Counted from the stretch's first letter, positions 47,201-56,185 are shown. The stretch is DNA of 64,000 nucleotides from an uncultured Myxococcales bacterium (GCA_903842345.1 CAIMLR010000004.1:186001-250000); one strand, 5' to 3'. The notes: generated by a model not told the origin, from the letters alone. Made by a program: numbers and translations.

Positions 47201-48219
47201 GTTTGTGCGCCACACGGGGTGGACTTCGTGAAACCAGATCCAGAGTCGTTGCAAATCGCCAGCGCATTGCCCTGACACTGCGCCTCTTGCGCCTTGCACA
47301 GATCCGGAACGCACGCGCCCGTGCCGCCGACACCGCTGCCGCCGCAGTGGTAGATCTCCGGACAGTCGAAGTCCGTCACGCAGTCCGCGCACACGCCCTT
47401 GGCCTTGTCGCAAACCAAGCCGATCGGCTTGCAGTCCTTGTCAGAGGAGCATGCCGTAAACGCCTTGCATTTGCCGCCATCACACGTCTCGCCGGGCTTG
47501 CAGTCGCTGGCGGCGCCGCATTCAGCGCACTTGCCGAGGATCGGATCGCAAATCAGGTTGCCCGGGCACTGATTCGTGGACTTGCAGATCAGAACTAGCT
47601 CGCATTTGCCGCCATTGCAGGTCTGGTTGGCACCGCAGTCCACGGTGGCGGCGCACTCGATGCACAGCTGGGTCGCCGTCGCGCAAATGGGCAGGGGCAC
47701 GCCTCCTGTGGCGGTGACGCCTGCGCAGTCGGCGTCAAGGGCGCATGTCTCCATGGCGATGCAGGATTTCTCGACGCAGACATTGCCGACCGGACACTGC
47801 CAGTTCACTACGCATTTTGAGCACTTCTGGGTCCAAGGGTCGCAGACGGTGCCGTTTGCACAGCTCGCGTCGCTCGTGCAAGACACTGCTGCAGCATCGG
47901 CCACGGGCGCATCCAGTCCTGAGTCGGGCGGGACGTCTATCTCGTCACCGGGCGTGGCTGCGTCGTCCCCAGCGTCGTCAGCATCGATCGCGACGGCATC
48001 CGTCGCCGACGACGCATCGTCGAGCACGTCAGGAAGCTGAGCGGTGGCATCCGCGTCTTCCGTTGCAAGAATCGCCTGAATTGGCGTGTCGGTGTTCGCC
48101 CCGCAGCCTTGCACGGAGAGGACGAGCATCACGCCGACGAAGCCCGCCGGCAGATGGAACCGCTTCTGAACTGGCAGTCGGTCGGCGAATGGGATCAATC
48201 GTCCGCGAAGTACCGTCAT
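44221..48219 (-). CDS. Large Cys-rich lipoprotein with MopE-type metal-binding motifs
   Basis: Predicted protein of 1332 residues. Lipobox SVQGC (Cys39) and a D/A-rich linker (to about 110). From about 115 to 850 it has Dickkopf-like Cys repeats of about 40 residues (CTPNALFCDGQLAKVC type, roughly a dozen). Then come calcium-loop segments (DVDGDGYGV, DNDGDHYGD) with four MopE-type motifs (CNGLDDNCDGTTD, CDGIDNDCDGITD, CDGVDNDCDGVVD, CNGIDDNCNGATD). The last ~220 residues are a beta-rich domain. MopE of Methylococcus binds copper through such regions; metal binding here is an inference. The start at 48219 has only a weak ribosome-binding site. Confidence 0.87.
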   Translation of the reverse strand: MTVLRGRLIPFADRLPVQKRFHLPAGFVGVMLVLSVQGCGANTDTPIQAILATEDADATAQLPDVLDDASSATDAVAIDADDAGDDAATPGDEIDVPPDSGLDAPVADAAAVSCTSDASCANGTVCDPWTQKCSKCVVNWQCPVGNVCVEKSCIAMETCALDADCAGVTATGGVPLPICATATQLCIECAATVDCGANQTCNGGKCELVLICKSTNQCPGNLICDPILGKCAECGAASDCKPGETCDGGKCKAFTACSSDKDCKPIGLVCDKAKGVCADCVTDFDCPEIYHCGGSGVGGTGACVPDLCKAQEAQCQGNALAICNDSGSGFTKSTPCGAQTTCVHNIAGASCSPWTCQPGIHCDGAELVTCGASGLNVLAKVDCAAQGATCLGDACVPLVCTPSALFCDGQLAKVCSADGTVAYDAGVCTEGTYCSDGDCLPQVCQPNTPACIGTQVANCNAVGSALVLWEDCSPTGQVCSDGVCAKPICLASDVTCTGNDVMVCSANGMAWGVAQTCNTASHCIGGVCLANVCAPNTALCDGFMVTQCNAVGSGFTNGTDCSLTGLTCDGGACAPIVCTANALFCDSNAVKKCSATGAAWSLVQTCDASSVCENGVCKPMACSPGLPSCIGSVAGKCNAAGTALNPGAIDCSDGGDTCVAGACKALFCTPNTSVCDGAGTKSCNATGTGYLPIVACGPGKGCISGICEAAVCVPNAPTCNDNVATVCKLDGSGIVSNGGTDCAAIGKACVVGICEAKVCTPNALSCVGPSIYLCNATGTELTVQSKCGIGTNCDGGTCQPAICWPGVKSCSGAVLETCNTEGTALIAGKTCTTPGGCANGVCVATSVSGDSDGDGYTTTAGASADCNDANAFVHPGQTEVCNGLDDNCDGTTDPAGADGCIKSYADNDGDHYGDPTTLTCTCAAPTAGRVLLAGDCSDTNATLHPQLAEVCDGIDNDCDGITDPDGSKGCSPLYRDVDGDGYGVMNWARCSCAPSAGWSTLATDCDDNPVSGAKSYPGNKEVCDGVDNDCDGVVDPISSLGCIAYYADNDHDGFGASGAQPECLCAALLTLSATAAGDCNDTNPLIRPGVGDTCNGIDDNCNGATDENGTAGCGVGATCAAGKCSTGFCPAGFLDLNGKTSDGCECAILPAPGGAGDKCSAAVDLGSIAEFAAPKAAVGTDPQAGNGAWYHVHAIDTADTDKTGDCDRFNFQAFFITNPQAAFVFDVYRGSCASASLLCSGVTDHSWATDFYGSVPSGPDALKNPSPGGITSVSPLPELGGECNCIANGSGLPGMNICTDNSADFYIHVYRTVGPAVDCQPYVLSVRNGKTP

Positions 48220-48499
48220 GGTCAAATCACCCGGAACCGGCTCGCCAGTTCGCTTCGCGTTCACAGGCGCGGGAAATTCCAAACTCTCGATGAGCCGGTG
48301 CGCAGCAGGTCCGCAAGTAAGAAAGCAGTCTCACCTGCGTCGGATTCACCGTCAAGCAAGCCGTCGGGAAGGGCGTCCGCGGCGAGACAACTACGCCGCC
48401 TGAGCGGGGCGTTCGGCTTCGACCGATACCGGCGGCCGATCCCAGCCTGACACCTGTTGATCGAAGGAAGTCCGGGAACTCCGCGCTCACGCCCGGCCA

Positions 48500-48860
48500 C
48501 CAGGCAGCGCCGGCCCTCCAGTGCGCCGCCTGCAGGTCAGCCCGCTGGGTCGAGCGGGCCGGTCAAGGCCAAGCGGCACCGCGAGCGGCGGGTTTCGGGT
48601 GTGCGGGTGGACGGGCCCAACGCAGCAAGTTTGCAGCGTCCATGGCCCGCAGTGTGGGATGGCCGGAGCCCTTCCTGTTGCTTCCGAACAAGTCGCCGTC
48701 GCCAACATCGTCGTCAACGGGTGTCCGCAGTGTGAAGTGCCAGACCCAATTTGGCAGTCCACAAGTTGCGCATCCCGTCGCGCGCAAGCTCTACGCAGCG
48801 TCATCCAGTGCGTCCTGGATCCTACCGGCGCAGGTACCGGCGCAGCATGCAGCCAGCCGA
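48500..48860 (+). repeat. Dispersed intergenic repeat, copy 7 (core 48698-48739)
   Basis: Long copy in a 934-bp gap: left arm with CCGGTCAAGGCCAAG, core AACATCGTCGTCAACGGGTG, right arm TTGCGCATCCCGTCGCGCGC and GCGTCATCCAGTGCGTCCTGG. The rest of the gap has no gene that I can support. Confidence 0.7.
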
Positions 48861-49093
48861 CGCCCACGTGCCGGCGCTTCGAAGACGACGCGCCGGAACA
48901 AAACAGCCGCTCTCAGCCAGTCTTGCCGCTTGCGCCGCCCACGCTGAGCCGCAAAGTCGCGCGATTCTGACCACTTCAGACCGACCGGCAAGCCCTTACC
49001 CAGGCGCGCCAGTATCGCAGCGCCCATCAGTCGCTCACATTCTCTCACGCAGCCGGCATTTGCCACTCCTAACAACCGTCCTCACGCGACGAC

Positions 49094-49112
49094 GTGGAAC
49101 GAGGCGTTCCAC
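49094..49112 (-). terminator. Perfect hairpin after the beta-propeller lipoprotein gene
   Basis: GTGGAACG-AGG-CGTTCCAC, an 8-bp perfect stem with a three-base loop, lies 42 bp past the stop of the minus-strand gene at 49154. It has no T tract, so it may be a transcript-end stabiliser and not a classic terminator. Confidence 0.4.
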
Positions 49113-49153
49113 CACCCTTGGCAATCCCCGCCACTGACGAGTAGACCCCGGGC

Positions 49154-52100
49154 TCAAGGAACCACGGGACACGGCGCTCTGCCAGACGTGTCCAGCCGGT
49201 ACAGCCAGCCCTGCACGGCCCCGTCATCGCTGCACGCGGCGCGCACGGCCAGCTGCAGCGTGTCGCCCGGCAGCGCCACCAAACCCGCTAGCCACGGGCC
49301 AGGGCAAGTCGTCAGCGTCCGCTGCCAGAGCACATCACCTCCTGCACTGTAGCGCATCACCCGGACGCCCGCCTCGTTCACGTAGGCGACCGCCAAGCCA
49401 CCATCGGACAGGCCTACCAGATTCAGTGGGCCGAACATCGGCGCCGGAGCCGTCCGCAGCCACAGCGTTTGACCGGTCGCGGACAGCAGCCAGATTTGCA
49501 GCGCGCTCATCGTCGAAGTCACCGCGGCGACGGTGCCGCCCGGCGCGAGAGTCGTTGCGGCGATCCACGTCGGTTTGTCTTCAGGGAACGCGATGCAGAA
49601 TGGCGCGCAATTGTCCGGGGAGCTCAAACCGATCCCCGTCAAATCGCGGGTCCACGGTTGGACGGGCCCATTGGCGTATGCGAGGTGGCCGCCAGTCGTC
49701 CAAACCGCTGGCAAATCCGGCCAGCTCTGATTCGACGGCAGCTCGCTGATTTGTCCGCCCACTCGCTTGCCGCGCCAACCGCCGGCCGCGATGTAGAGGC
49801 CGCCGTCAGGGGACGCGGCAATGGCGGAGACAAGCGTCGCCCCGGCCGGCAAGGCGACCGTCGTCGGCTGGGACCCTGGTGTGGCAAAACGCAGGATCTG
49901 GTCCGGTGCGGCCGTGTCCGACGCGGTGTGCACCGCTACGTCCACTTCGTCACCCAGCAGCGTCGCCGCAATGGGCAGTTCAATCGCCACGCCGGGCCAA
50001 TGGGTAACGGCCAGGGGCTCGCCAGTCGCCGTCCACCAGTTGAGCTGCAAACCCGCGGCGTCGTTTGGTTTTCGTTCCTGACTGATGACCAACGCGCGTC
50101 CGTCCGGGTACGCGAGCGTCAGCGACGGCTGCGCGCCCACAATGGGCAGGCTGAGCGGCGCAAGCGCAGTTTGGCACGGCCAGACGGACAAAGGATCGGC
50201 GCAGGTCAAGGTCTGCGGCATCGCCAGTTCGGCCCAATGCGCGTAGGCGTCAAATACGCCGGCGTTCACCGAACTGACGCGCGACGCGACCATCAGCCCG
50301 GCACCGTTCTGGAGCAGCGCGACCGGCACCGCAACTTCCGTATTGCCCACTTCGCGCGCCCAGTCGGTCGCGCCGCTCGGGTCCACGTGTTGGAGCAATT
50401 GCGTACCTGAAAGCAGCCAGACCGAGCCGTCGGCCACCGCGCGCAGGTTGGTCAGCCCCGGTTGGTCAAGTTGCTGCAGAATCTGGCCGTCCAGCCCCAC
50501 GTGCGCAGCCCGCGATGGTGCGCTCGGCAGCAAGGGGCTCCAAGCGGGCAACCAGTCCTGACCGATGCCCAGCCACATACCGTTCGGCTCCTGGTCGCCG
50601 GTCAGCGGACGGCCCGCACCGAGCGGCGTTTGCCACACGACGTTGCCGGTCGCATCGAGCCGCATCGCCCAAGTCTCGCCGCCACCGCCATAGAAATTCA
50701 ACGTCGCCGTCGTCACGGCCGCCAGCGCGCCGCCATCCGGCAGCCGAAACAGCTGGCCGATTTTGAGATTACCTAGCGGATCCAACTGCTTCTGCCATAG
50801 GATTTGCCCCGTCGGCGTCACGGCAGTCAGGTTGCCCGCGAGCTTGGCAGTGGAATCCGACGCCAGCCACATGTCCGTTGGCCCTTGGGCGAAAGCGCGC
50901 GTATGGATGGGCAGCGTCCAGGCTGGCACGTCCGCGCCGTACGGGTAAAACGCGGTTAACTTCACATTCCCGTCAGGGGTGTCCCACTGCGCGTCGCCAG
51001 CCCAAATGCCGTTCGCGTCCGCATGGAGCGCAGTGAAGTCGTAGCCCGCGCTTCCCACGGTTGGAAAGGGTTGCTGCGTCTTGTGCTTGACTGTGCCATC
51101 CAAGGCGACCACCACCAACGAGCGTTGTGTGACCGCGCTCCAGCTCGGACCTGAAGTCTTGGCGAGGCTGAGCACCAATTCGCCGGCCGGCGTAAGGGTC
51201 GCGGCACGCGGGCTGCCCAGCCCCTTCAACTCGTGGAGCGTCTGCGCCGCATCGGAGGGCACGCAGGTCGGCGCAACGCATTCAACCGGACAGCTCGCGG
51301 GCGTCGCGGGCGTGTGCGCACCAAGCTTCTGCGGCTCAGCGAACACCAAAGTCCAGTGCCCCGGCGTCGTCGTCGACTGGCCGGACAGCAGCCAGTGCCC
51401 GTCGGGCAGCTCCAGAATCCCGGCACCTGGCGGCCTGACTGGCAGGCATTCGCGCCAGCCGATGGCGCCGATCAGCGGGTCGATCTGGGTGTTACCGCGA
51501 TTCCACCAAGTGCCGTCCGGGTTCTGTGCCAGCCGGCCACCGACGTTGGCCGCCAGCTCGTGCAGGACTTTGCCATCTGGGCCATACACCGCGCACGACG
51601 CGTCAACGGCATAGGGGGTACACAAGACCACCTGGCCCTGCGGCAGCGCGTCCACCGCCGTATGTTCGTAGCCCGTGCTTACGACCTTCGTTGCGGTGCC
51701 CTGCTCCACACGAACCAGTCCGCCGTACCAAGTGGCCGACTCTGTGGCCCCACCGCTCGCCGCAACCCAGATCGCGCCGTCGTCGGAGCGGACGACTGCT
51801 TGTTCACCGCTCCAACCCGGTGGCAACGCGACGGCGGACTGCGTCACCCCGTTGTCGTTCTGAATGAGTAAGCCCGGCGGGTTCAACACGCGCGATGCCA
51901 TCCCACCGCGCCACAGTAAACGCACTGACGTCAGCCCCAGACTCGGCAGCAGCTGGCCGTCCATGTCAAAGCGCAGAAGCTGCCCGTCGGCGAGTACGTT
52001 CACGCCCGTGTCGAACCGGAATGCGATGCCCAATTGCGCCCCGGGCGCCCAGCTCTGCGCTTGCTGCGCCGACCACATCGGCTCGCCGGTTGCCGTCATC

Positions 52101-52600
52101 CGCACCACGCGCAGGACCTTGGAACCATTCGCAAGCTGGAGCCACGCGGCCGCCACATAACCGTCGGTTGCCGTCGCCACGGCGCTCAGCTGCACGAAAG
52201 TCGCGTCGGGGGCCAAATCCACGGACCACAGTGTGCCATTGGCGCACGCTGGATTCGGCTGAACACCGGCAGCATCCAACGGCACGTCGGCGGCCGCTGC
52301 GGAATCGACAGGGGAGACCTCCAGCACGTACCCGTGCGGCACGTCCATCGGCGTGGAATCCGTCGGTGTCGCACCGTCCAGGGCCGCGTCGGTCGCGCCG
52401 GAGACATCGCCAATGGTCGCATCGGTTTCCACGTCGGCCGCGGCGTCGGCAGTTTCAGTATCCGCAGCCGTGATAACGTCGCGATCCCCCGCTTCGTCGG
52501 TCGGTTGGCGACACGCCACGAGAATCAAGGCAAGTGCGACAAGGGCGTGCGTGGCTGATAGGCGTTCCGAGCATGTCCGCCAACTAAACTGCCCTGCCAT
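49154..52600 (-). CDS. Large beta-propeller lipoprotein
   Basis: Predicted protein of 1148 residues. The start at 52600 gives a lipobox ending ILVAC (Cys30), followed by an Asp/Ala/Thr-rich linker to about residue 110. The rest is made of repeated beta blades with PQQ/Kelch-like strands: MTATGEPMWSAQ, VTPTGQILWQKQL, DATGNVVWQTPLG, LSATGQTLWLRTA, YSAGGDVLWQRTL. There are probably two propellers. The GxVLWQ signature is shared with the proteins at 40908 and 63051. It is a surface-anchored protein of unknown partner. No strong ribosome-binding site is seen. Confidence 0.82.
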   Translation of the reverse strand: MAGQFSWRTCSERLSATHALVALALILVACRQPTDEAGDRDVITAADTETADAAADVETDATIGDVSGATDAALDGATPTDSTPMDVPHGYVLEVSPVDSAAAADVPLDAAGVQPNPACANGTLWSVDLAPDATFVQLSAVATATDGYVAAAWLQLANGSKVLRVVRMTATGEPMWSAQQAQSWAPGAQLGIAFRFDTGVNVLADGQLLRFDMDGQLLPSLGLTSVRLLWRGGMASRVLNPPGLLIQNDNGVTQSAVALPPGWSGEQAVVRSDDGAIWVAASGGATESATWYGGLVRVEQGTATKVVSTGYEHTAVDALPQGQVVLCTPYAVDASCAVYGPDGKVLHELAANVGGRLAQNPDGTWWNRGNTQIDPLIGAIGWRECLPVRPPGAGILELPDGHWLLSGQSTTTPGHWTLVFAEPQKLGAHTPATPASCPVECVAPTCVPSDAAQTLHELKGLGSPRAATLTPAGELVLSLAKTSGPSWSAVTQRSLVVVALDGTVKHKTQQPFPTVGSAGYDFTALHADANGIWAGDAQWDTPDGNVKLTAFYPYGADVPAWTLPIHTRAFAQGPTDMWLASDSTAKLAGNLTAVTPTGQILWQKQLDPLGNLKIGQLFRLPDGGALAAVTTATLNFYGGGGETWAMRLDATGNVVWQTPLGAGRPLTGDQEPNGMWLGIGQDWLPAWSPLLPSAPSRAAHVGLDGQILQQLDQPGLTNLRAVADGSVWLLSGTQLLQHVDPSGATDWAREVGNTEVAVPVALLQNGAGLMVASRVSSVNAGVFDAYAHWAELAMPQTLTCADPLSVWPCQTALAPLSLPIVGAQPSLTLAYPDGRALVISQERKPNDAAGLQLNWWTATGEPLAVTHWPGVAIELPIAATLLGDEVDVAVHTASDTAAPDQILRFATPGSQPTTVALPAGATLVSAIAASPDGGLYIAAGGWRGKRVGGQISELPSNQSWPDLPAVWTTGGHLAYANGPVQPWTRDLTGIGLSSPDNCAPFCIAFPEDKPTWIAATTLAPGGTVAAVTSTMSALQIWLLSATGQTLWLRTAPAPMFGPLNLVGLSDGGLAVAYVNEAGVRVMRYSAGGDVLWQRTLTTCPGPWLAGLVALPGDTLQLAVRAACSDDGAVQGWLYRLDTSGRAPCPVVP

Positions 52601-52614
52601 ATCAACCCCGCAGG

Positions 52615-52853
52615 CAGGCTTGGCCCGTCCAACCCGCGCCTGACCGGCAGTCTCGGGCGCGCCGGCGCCCCCGTCAAGGCCCACACAGGCCCAGAACGGC
52701 GTGATTTTCGGGTGTTCAGACGTAGCGGCGCCCCCGTGACCAGCACCAGCCGCTCCACACGTTGCGCGTCCTGTCGCACGTCCGCTACGCTGCGCCATCC
52801 AGAGCTTCCTGGTAGGCTATTGGCGCGGTCCTCTCGCCAGACGGTGCACCACT
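52615..52853 (+). repeat. Dispersed intergenic repeat, copy 8 (core deleted)
   Basis: Left arm (CCGTCAAGGCCCA, TTTTCGGGTGTTCAGACGTAG, GGCGCCCCCGTGACC) runs directly into the right arm (TCCACACGTTGCGCGTCCTG, GCGCCATCCAGAGCTTCCTGG, TATTGGCGCGG). The 42-bp core and its flanks are missing. It fills the gap between divergent genes and must hold the promoter of the outer-membrane protein gene. Confidence 0.55.
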
Positions 52854-54224
52854 TTGTCTTTCCGAGCCCGCCTCCGCCCGCTGCTGATTCTGCTGCTCCT
52901 CCTCGTCGGCGTGCCTGCGCTCGGGCAGGTGCCGGATTGGATGGGCGACAAGCCGAGCCTGCATCCCGACGATCTCGCCAAGAAGGTCATCGGTTCGTAC
53001 CCGACCGGCATCCCGTTCGTCGACTACGATCCCGACACGGGCTGGGGCGTCGGCGCCCGCGGGTACTACTACTGGAACGGCGACCGTTCCGACCCGTTCT
53101 TTGCCTACACGCCCTACCGCCATCGCCTGATGCTGCAGGCTTACGCCACGTCGGGCGGCTTTCAGGACCACCAGGTCGATTGGGAATGGCTGTATGCGGC
53201 GAATACACCCTGGCGATTGCGCACCGCGCTGGTGCTTCTCGGGAACTCGGCGTCGAACTACTTTGGCACTGGCGCCGCGGCAATGGCGCCGTTTCGGGGA
53301 CCGGACGGCCGGACGTACGGGCGCTTCGCCGACTTCGTGCGGGCCATCCATCAGGTCGACGCCAAGGGCGGCACCTACGCAAGTTACGGCCAGTACGGCT
53401 ACCTGAACCCGCTCTGGCGGGCGCGACTCGAGCGCGAGCTCCTGGGCGGCCGGGTGCGCGTGCAAGGCGGCGTGGAGGTCGGCTGGGTGCGCATCACGGA
53501 CGCGACGGGGACGGTGGTCAACGGCGCCAATCCCGACGGCAGCGCGCGCTTGGCCACGTCGCTACCCACGCGCCTGCGGGAGGACTGCGACGCCGGGCGG
53601 CTGGTCGGCTGCAACGGCGGCTGGAACAACCTCCTCAAACTCGGCGTGACCTACGACACGCGCGACTACGAGCCGGATCCGAACGAGGGCGTGTTCGCCG
53701 AGCTGACCGCCGAGGCGTCGACCCGCTACCTCGGTTCGCAGTTCGACTTCCAGCGGCTGACCTTCACGCCGCGCGGCTACTGGAGCCCCTGGCGCGACGC
53801 AGTCGACCTCGTCCTCGTCGGCCGCCTGCTCGCCAGCGCCACGACCAGCGGCACGCCGTTCTTCGCGCTTGGCAACCTGACGACCACCGGCGAGCTCATC
53901 CGCGGCGTCGGCGGCAGTCGGACGTTGCGCGGCTTTCGCCTCGACCGCTTCGTCGGCCCACGGGCGCTCGTCGCCAGCGCCGAAGCGCGCTGGACTTTCG
54001 TCGAATTCACCATGCTATCCCAGCGTTTTTCCTTTGCTCTGGCGCCGTTCGCCGACACCGGCCGCGTCTTTGATTCCTGGGACCAAATGACCTGGCGCGG
54101 CTGGCGTCTGGGAGGCGGCGCCGGCATTCGACTCGGGTGGAACCAAGCCACCATAGGCGCGTTCGACTTCGGCTGGAGCAGCGAGGGCTTCCTGTTCTAC
54201 ACCGAGTTTGGCCATCCGTTCTGA
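52854..54224 (+). CDS. BamA/TamA-type outer-membrane beta-barrel protein
   Basis: Predicted protein of 456 residues from a TTG start, the only start that keeps the signal peptide (RPLLILLLLLVGVPALGQ). The body is amphipathic beta strands ending in Phe (YTEFGHPF), as needed for BAM insertion. Motifs YDTRDYEPDPNEG and GSRTLRGFRLDRFVG (the RGF motif of the L6 loop) and FSFALAPFADTGRVFDSWD match the Omp85/surface-antigen barrel. No POTRA domains are present, so it is a barrel-only member. The cargo or role is unknown. Confidence 0.85.
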   Translation: MSFRARLRPLLILLLLLVGVPALGQVPDWMGDKPSLHPDDLAKKVIGSYPTGIPFVDYDPDTGWGVGARGYYYWNGDRSDPFFAYTPYRHRLMLQAYATSGGFQDHQVDWEWLYAANTPWRLRTALVLLGNSASNYFGTGAAAMAPFRGPDGRTYGRFADFVRAIHQVDAKGGTYASYGQYGYLNPLWRARLERELLGGRVRVQGGVEVGWVRITDATGTVVNGANPDGSARLATSLPTRLREDCDAGRLVGCNGGWNNLLKLGVTYDTRDYEPDPNEGVFAELTAEASTRYLGSQFDFQRLTFTPRGYWSPWRDAVDLVLVGRLLASATTSGTPFFALGNLTTTGELIRGVGGSRTLRGFRLDRFVGPRALVASAEARWTFVEFTMLSQRFSFALAPFADTGRVFDSWDQMTWRGWRLGGGAGIRLGWNQATIGAFDFGWSSEGFLFYTEFGHPF

Positions 54225-54239
54225 ACAGGGACCAGCGTG

Positions 54240-54440
54240 GCGCGTTCCGTGTCCGTCGATGCAGCGTTTCCGCCGTTACCGCGCCAATTCCCGAAAGCTT
54301 CCGCGACCGTCCGGATGGGTTTTCACGCGTTCGCACGGACTTCACGTTGATGTTGACACCATCCTGCTCAACGGCGGCCCGCAGCGCGAAGTGTTGGCGG
54401 CCCCGCAGGTCCGGCAGAAAGTGCAGGTGGCGGCGTAGGC
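54240..54440 (+). repeat. Dispersed intergenic repeat, copy 9 (core 54352-54393)
   Basis: ACGGACTTCACGTTGATG leads into the core GTTGACACCATCCTGCTCAAC, ending CAGCGCGAAGTG. It lies between the outer-membrane protein gene and the Phd/Doc-like pair. The left part of the repeat is badly diverged. Confidence 0.7.
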
Positions 54441-54577
54441 GTTTTTCTGCCGAACGCGTCATGCGTGCCACGCTGCGGCATCCGCCACCGCAATGACCAC
54501 CGAGCTTGGACTTCGTTGAACCTCCGCGGTCACGTGCGTAGACGGCGGGCTGAACGACAGCAACGACCTGTTTGTGC

Positions 54578-54605
54578 TTTACAGCCGTTCGAACATCCGT
54601 ATCAT
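54578..54605 (+). promoter_or_regulatory. Phd/Doc-like promoter with palindrome in the spacer
   Basis: TTTACA (54578-54583), 16 bp, TATCAT (54600-54605); both boxes match consensus at 5 of 6 positions. The spacer holds the perfect palindrome GTTCGAAC (54587-54594), a candidate antitoxin site. Confidence 0.6.
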
Positions 54606-54647
54606 GAAAACTTGCCGCGGACCTTGACCGCAGGGTTGGAGCGCACC

Positions 54648-54875
54648 ATGCAAAAGCACCTGACGCCAGTTGGCAACAGCCTGGGCGTGCTCATCGAAAA
54701 GCCGATTTTGGAACTGTTGGGCATTACCCGCGAGACGCTGCTGGACATGACGACGGACGGCGAGGCCCTGATTCTCCGGCCTATCCGCCAACCCAAAGTG
54801 CACGAGACTGTTGCTGAAGCGACCAGCGCGCTGATGGACATGCACTCGGAAACCTTGGCAAAGCTCGCACAATGA
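54648..54875 (+). CDS. AbrB/PemI-like antitoxin of a Doc-type toxin
   Basis: Predicted protein of 75 residues. The N-terminus KHLTPVGNSLGVLIEKPILE has the PVGNS pattern of SpoVT/AbrB-fold antitoxins, and the acidic helical tail would contact the toxin. It is a swapped-hairpin antitoxin, not a classical Phd fold, although it sits before a Doc-type toxin. It overlaps the toxin start by 4 bp (ATGA). GGAG precedes the start. Confidence 0.8.
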   Translation: MQKHLTPVGNSLGVLIEKPILELLGITRETLLDMTTDGEALILRPIRQPKVHETVAEATSALMDMHSETLAKLAQ

Positions 54876-55270
54876 GCGGCGACGCCATCGGGTTCTTGAC
54901 GACCGCGGACGCGCTGGCCATTCACGCGCAGCAGCTCGAACGCTTTGGTGGGTCGGACGGCGTGCGCGAGCAAGGCTTGCTGGATTCAGGAGTGGCGCAG
55001 GCGCAGGCGTCGTTTGGCGGGCAATTGATGCACAGCGACGTCATCGCCATGGCGGGCGCCTACTGGTTCCACATCGTGCGCAACCACGCGTTTGTGGACG
55101 GCAACAAGCGAACGGGGCTGCTTGCGTGCCTGGTCTTTCTGCGGCGTCACGGCTGGTCGCTGGACCACGTGTCGCCGGCACTGTACGAGGTCACCTTGGC
55201 CCTGGCCGACGGCAAGTTGTCCAAGGAGCACTTGACGGACTGGCTGAGGCTGCACGCGAAACCAAGGTAG
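54872..55270 (+). CDS. doc: Doc-type (death-on-curing) Fic toxin
   Basis: Predicted protein of 132 residues. The Fic active motif HAFVDGNKR covers 72-80. Doc toxins use the HxFx(D/N)xNKR form to phosphorylate EF-Tu, and the NKR ending here is that form, not the GNGR of AMP-transferring Fic. Upstream parts fit too (LAIHAQQLERFGGSDGVREQ). Translation is coupled to the antitoxin by an ATGA overlap. Confidence 0.92.
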   Translation: MSGDAIGFLTTADALAIHAQQLERFGGSDGVREQGLLDSGVAQAQASFGGQLMHSDVIAMAGAYWFHIVRNHAFVDGNKRTGLLACLVFLRRHGWSLDHVSPALYEVTLALADGKLSKEHLTDWLRLHAKPR

Positions 55271-55329
55271 CCGGCAGACGCCGAAAACCGGTGGAGCCGC
55301 ACAAATGCCTCAGGCGCCATTCGCCGTCC

Positions 55330-55480
55330 TCATCGAGCCCCGGCAGCGCCGGACCTGACATCCCTCCACCTGCAGCCCAGTCAAGGCCGAGCTACGCACA
55401 GAATCGCATCACCTTTAGGCGTTCAGGAGTGGGCTTGCGCCCGCGGCCAACGCAGGCCAGTCCATACGTTACGCGGTTGC
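55330..55480 (+). repeat. Dispersed intergenic repeat, copy 10 (left part)
   Basis: Only the left arm is clear: CAGTCAAGGCCGAGCTACGC, AGAATCGCATCA, GGCGTTCAGGAGTG and GCGCCCGCGGCC. The 345-bp gap after doc holds nothing else recognisable. Confidence 0.5.
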
Positions 55481-55615
55481 TGCGCGTCGCTCTACGCGGC
55501 GGTCGGCCTACCGTCCGGCCATTCAACGGCGGCGTGTGCTGGTAAGCGGCTCAAGCTTGACGCGAGGACCGCACCGGTCAGACTCGGTCCGATTTTCCCT
55601 CCGAGGTTCCGAACG

Positions 55616-56185
55616 ATGCCCGAATTCCGCAAACAGTGTGACATCTTTCAAGGCTTTGACTTCAAGAAGGACAAGCAGACCGTCGTCGCCCACATCACCC
55701 ACCTCACGATTGCGGGCACCGTGCTCCCGCCCGACTTGACCTGCAAGGACCCGATCAACCCGCAGCGCGCGCTTCAGGTAGTCGCCGTGTGCAGCGACGT
55801 CATGTGGGAATTGGGCGTCACGGATGCGGTCTACTTCAGCGGCCAGGTCTCTGCGGCGAACAAGCAGAACATCCTGAGCCTGGTCTACAACACGCTCGCC
55901 AATACGGCCGTGGTCGTCCAGTTCACCGTCTACGCGTACGACCAACTGAGCAAGGCGTACTTCAAGACCTTTGACTGCAGCGGCACGGACTTGGCCGGTC
56001 TGCTGGAGAAGCGCGGCGGCGATCTCAACCTCACCGTCAGCGACGACGCGTCGACCGAAGTGCCGTCGCCCGAGAACTACTCCATGAACATCGGCATCAA
56101 GCCGCAGCAGCTGGCGCAATCGCTGACCGTGGCAATGTCGTCCGATAGGCAGGTCATCAAGTCGTGGGGCTTGCAGGTCGCGTAG
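55616..56185 (+). CDS. Conserved-looking protein of unknown function
   Basis: Predicted protein of 189 residues with GAGG upstream of the ATG at 55616. No signal peptide or membrane helix is visible. It is rich in alternating beta strands: QTVVAHITHLTIAGTVLP, VYFSGQVSAANKQNILSLVY, AVVVQFTVYAYDQLSKAYF and NYSMNIGIKPQQLAQSLTVA. It has a regular two-part beta-sandwich look, and such small soluble beta-rich proteins include contractile-tail or carbohydrate-binding parts. I cannot assign it. It stands alone between two dispersed repeats. Confidence 0.75.
   Translation: MPEFRKQCDIFQGFDFKKDKQTVVAHITHLTIAGTVLPPDLTCKDPINPQRALQVVAVCSDVMWELGVTDAVYFSGQVSAANKQNILSLVYNTLANTAVVVQFTVYAYDQLSKAYFKTFDCSGTDLAGLLEKRGGDLNLTVSDDASTEVPSPENYSMNIGIKPQQLAQSLTVAMSSDRQVIKSWGLQVA

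Noticed and set aside
48791-49075. Small minus-strand gene after the propeller gene
   Set aside because: It has no ribosome-binding site, is Arg-rich, and overlaps the right end of repeat copy 7.
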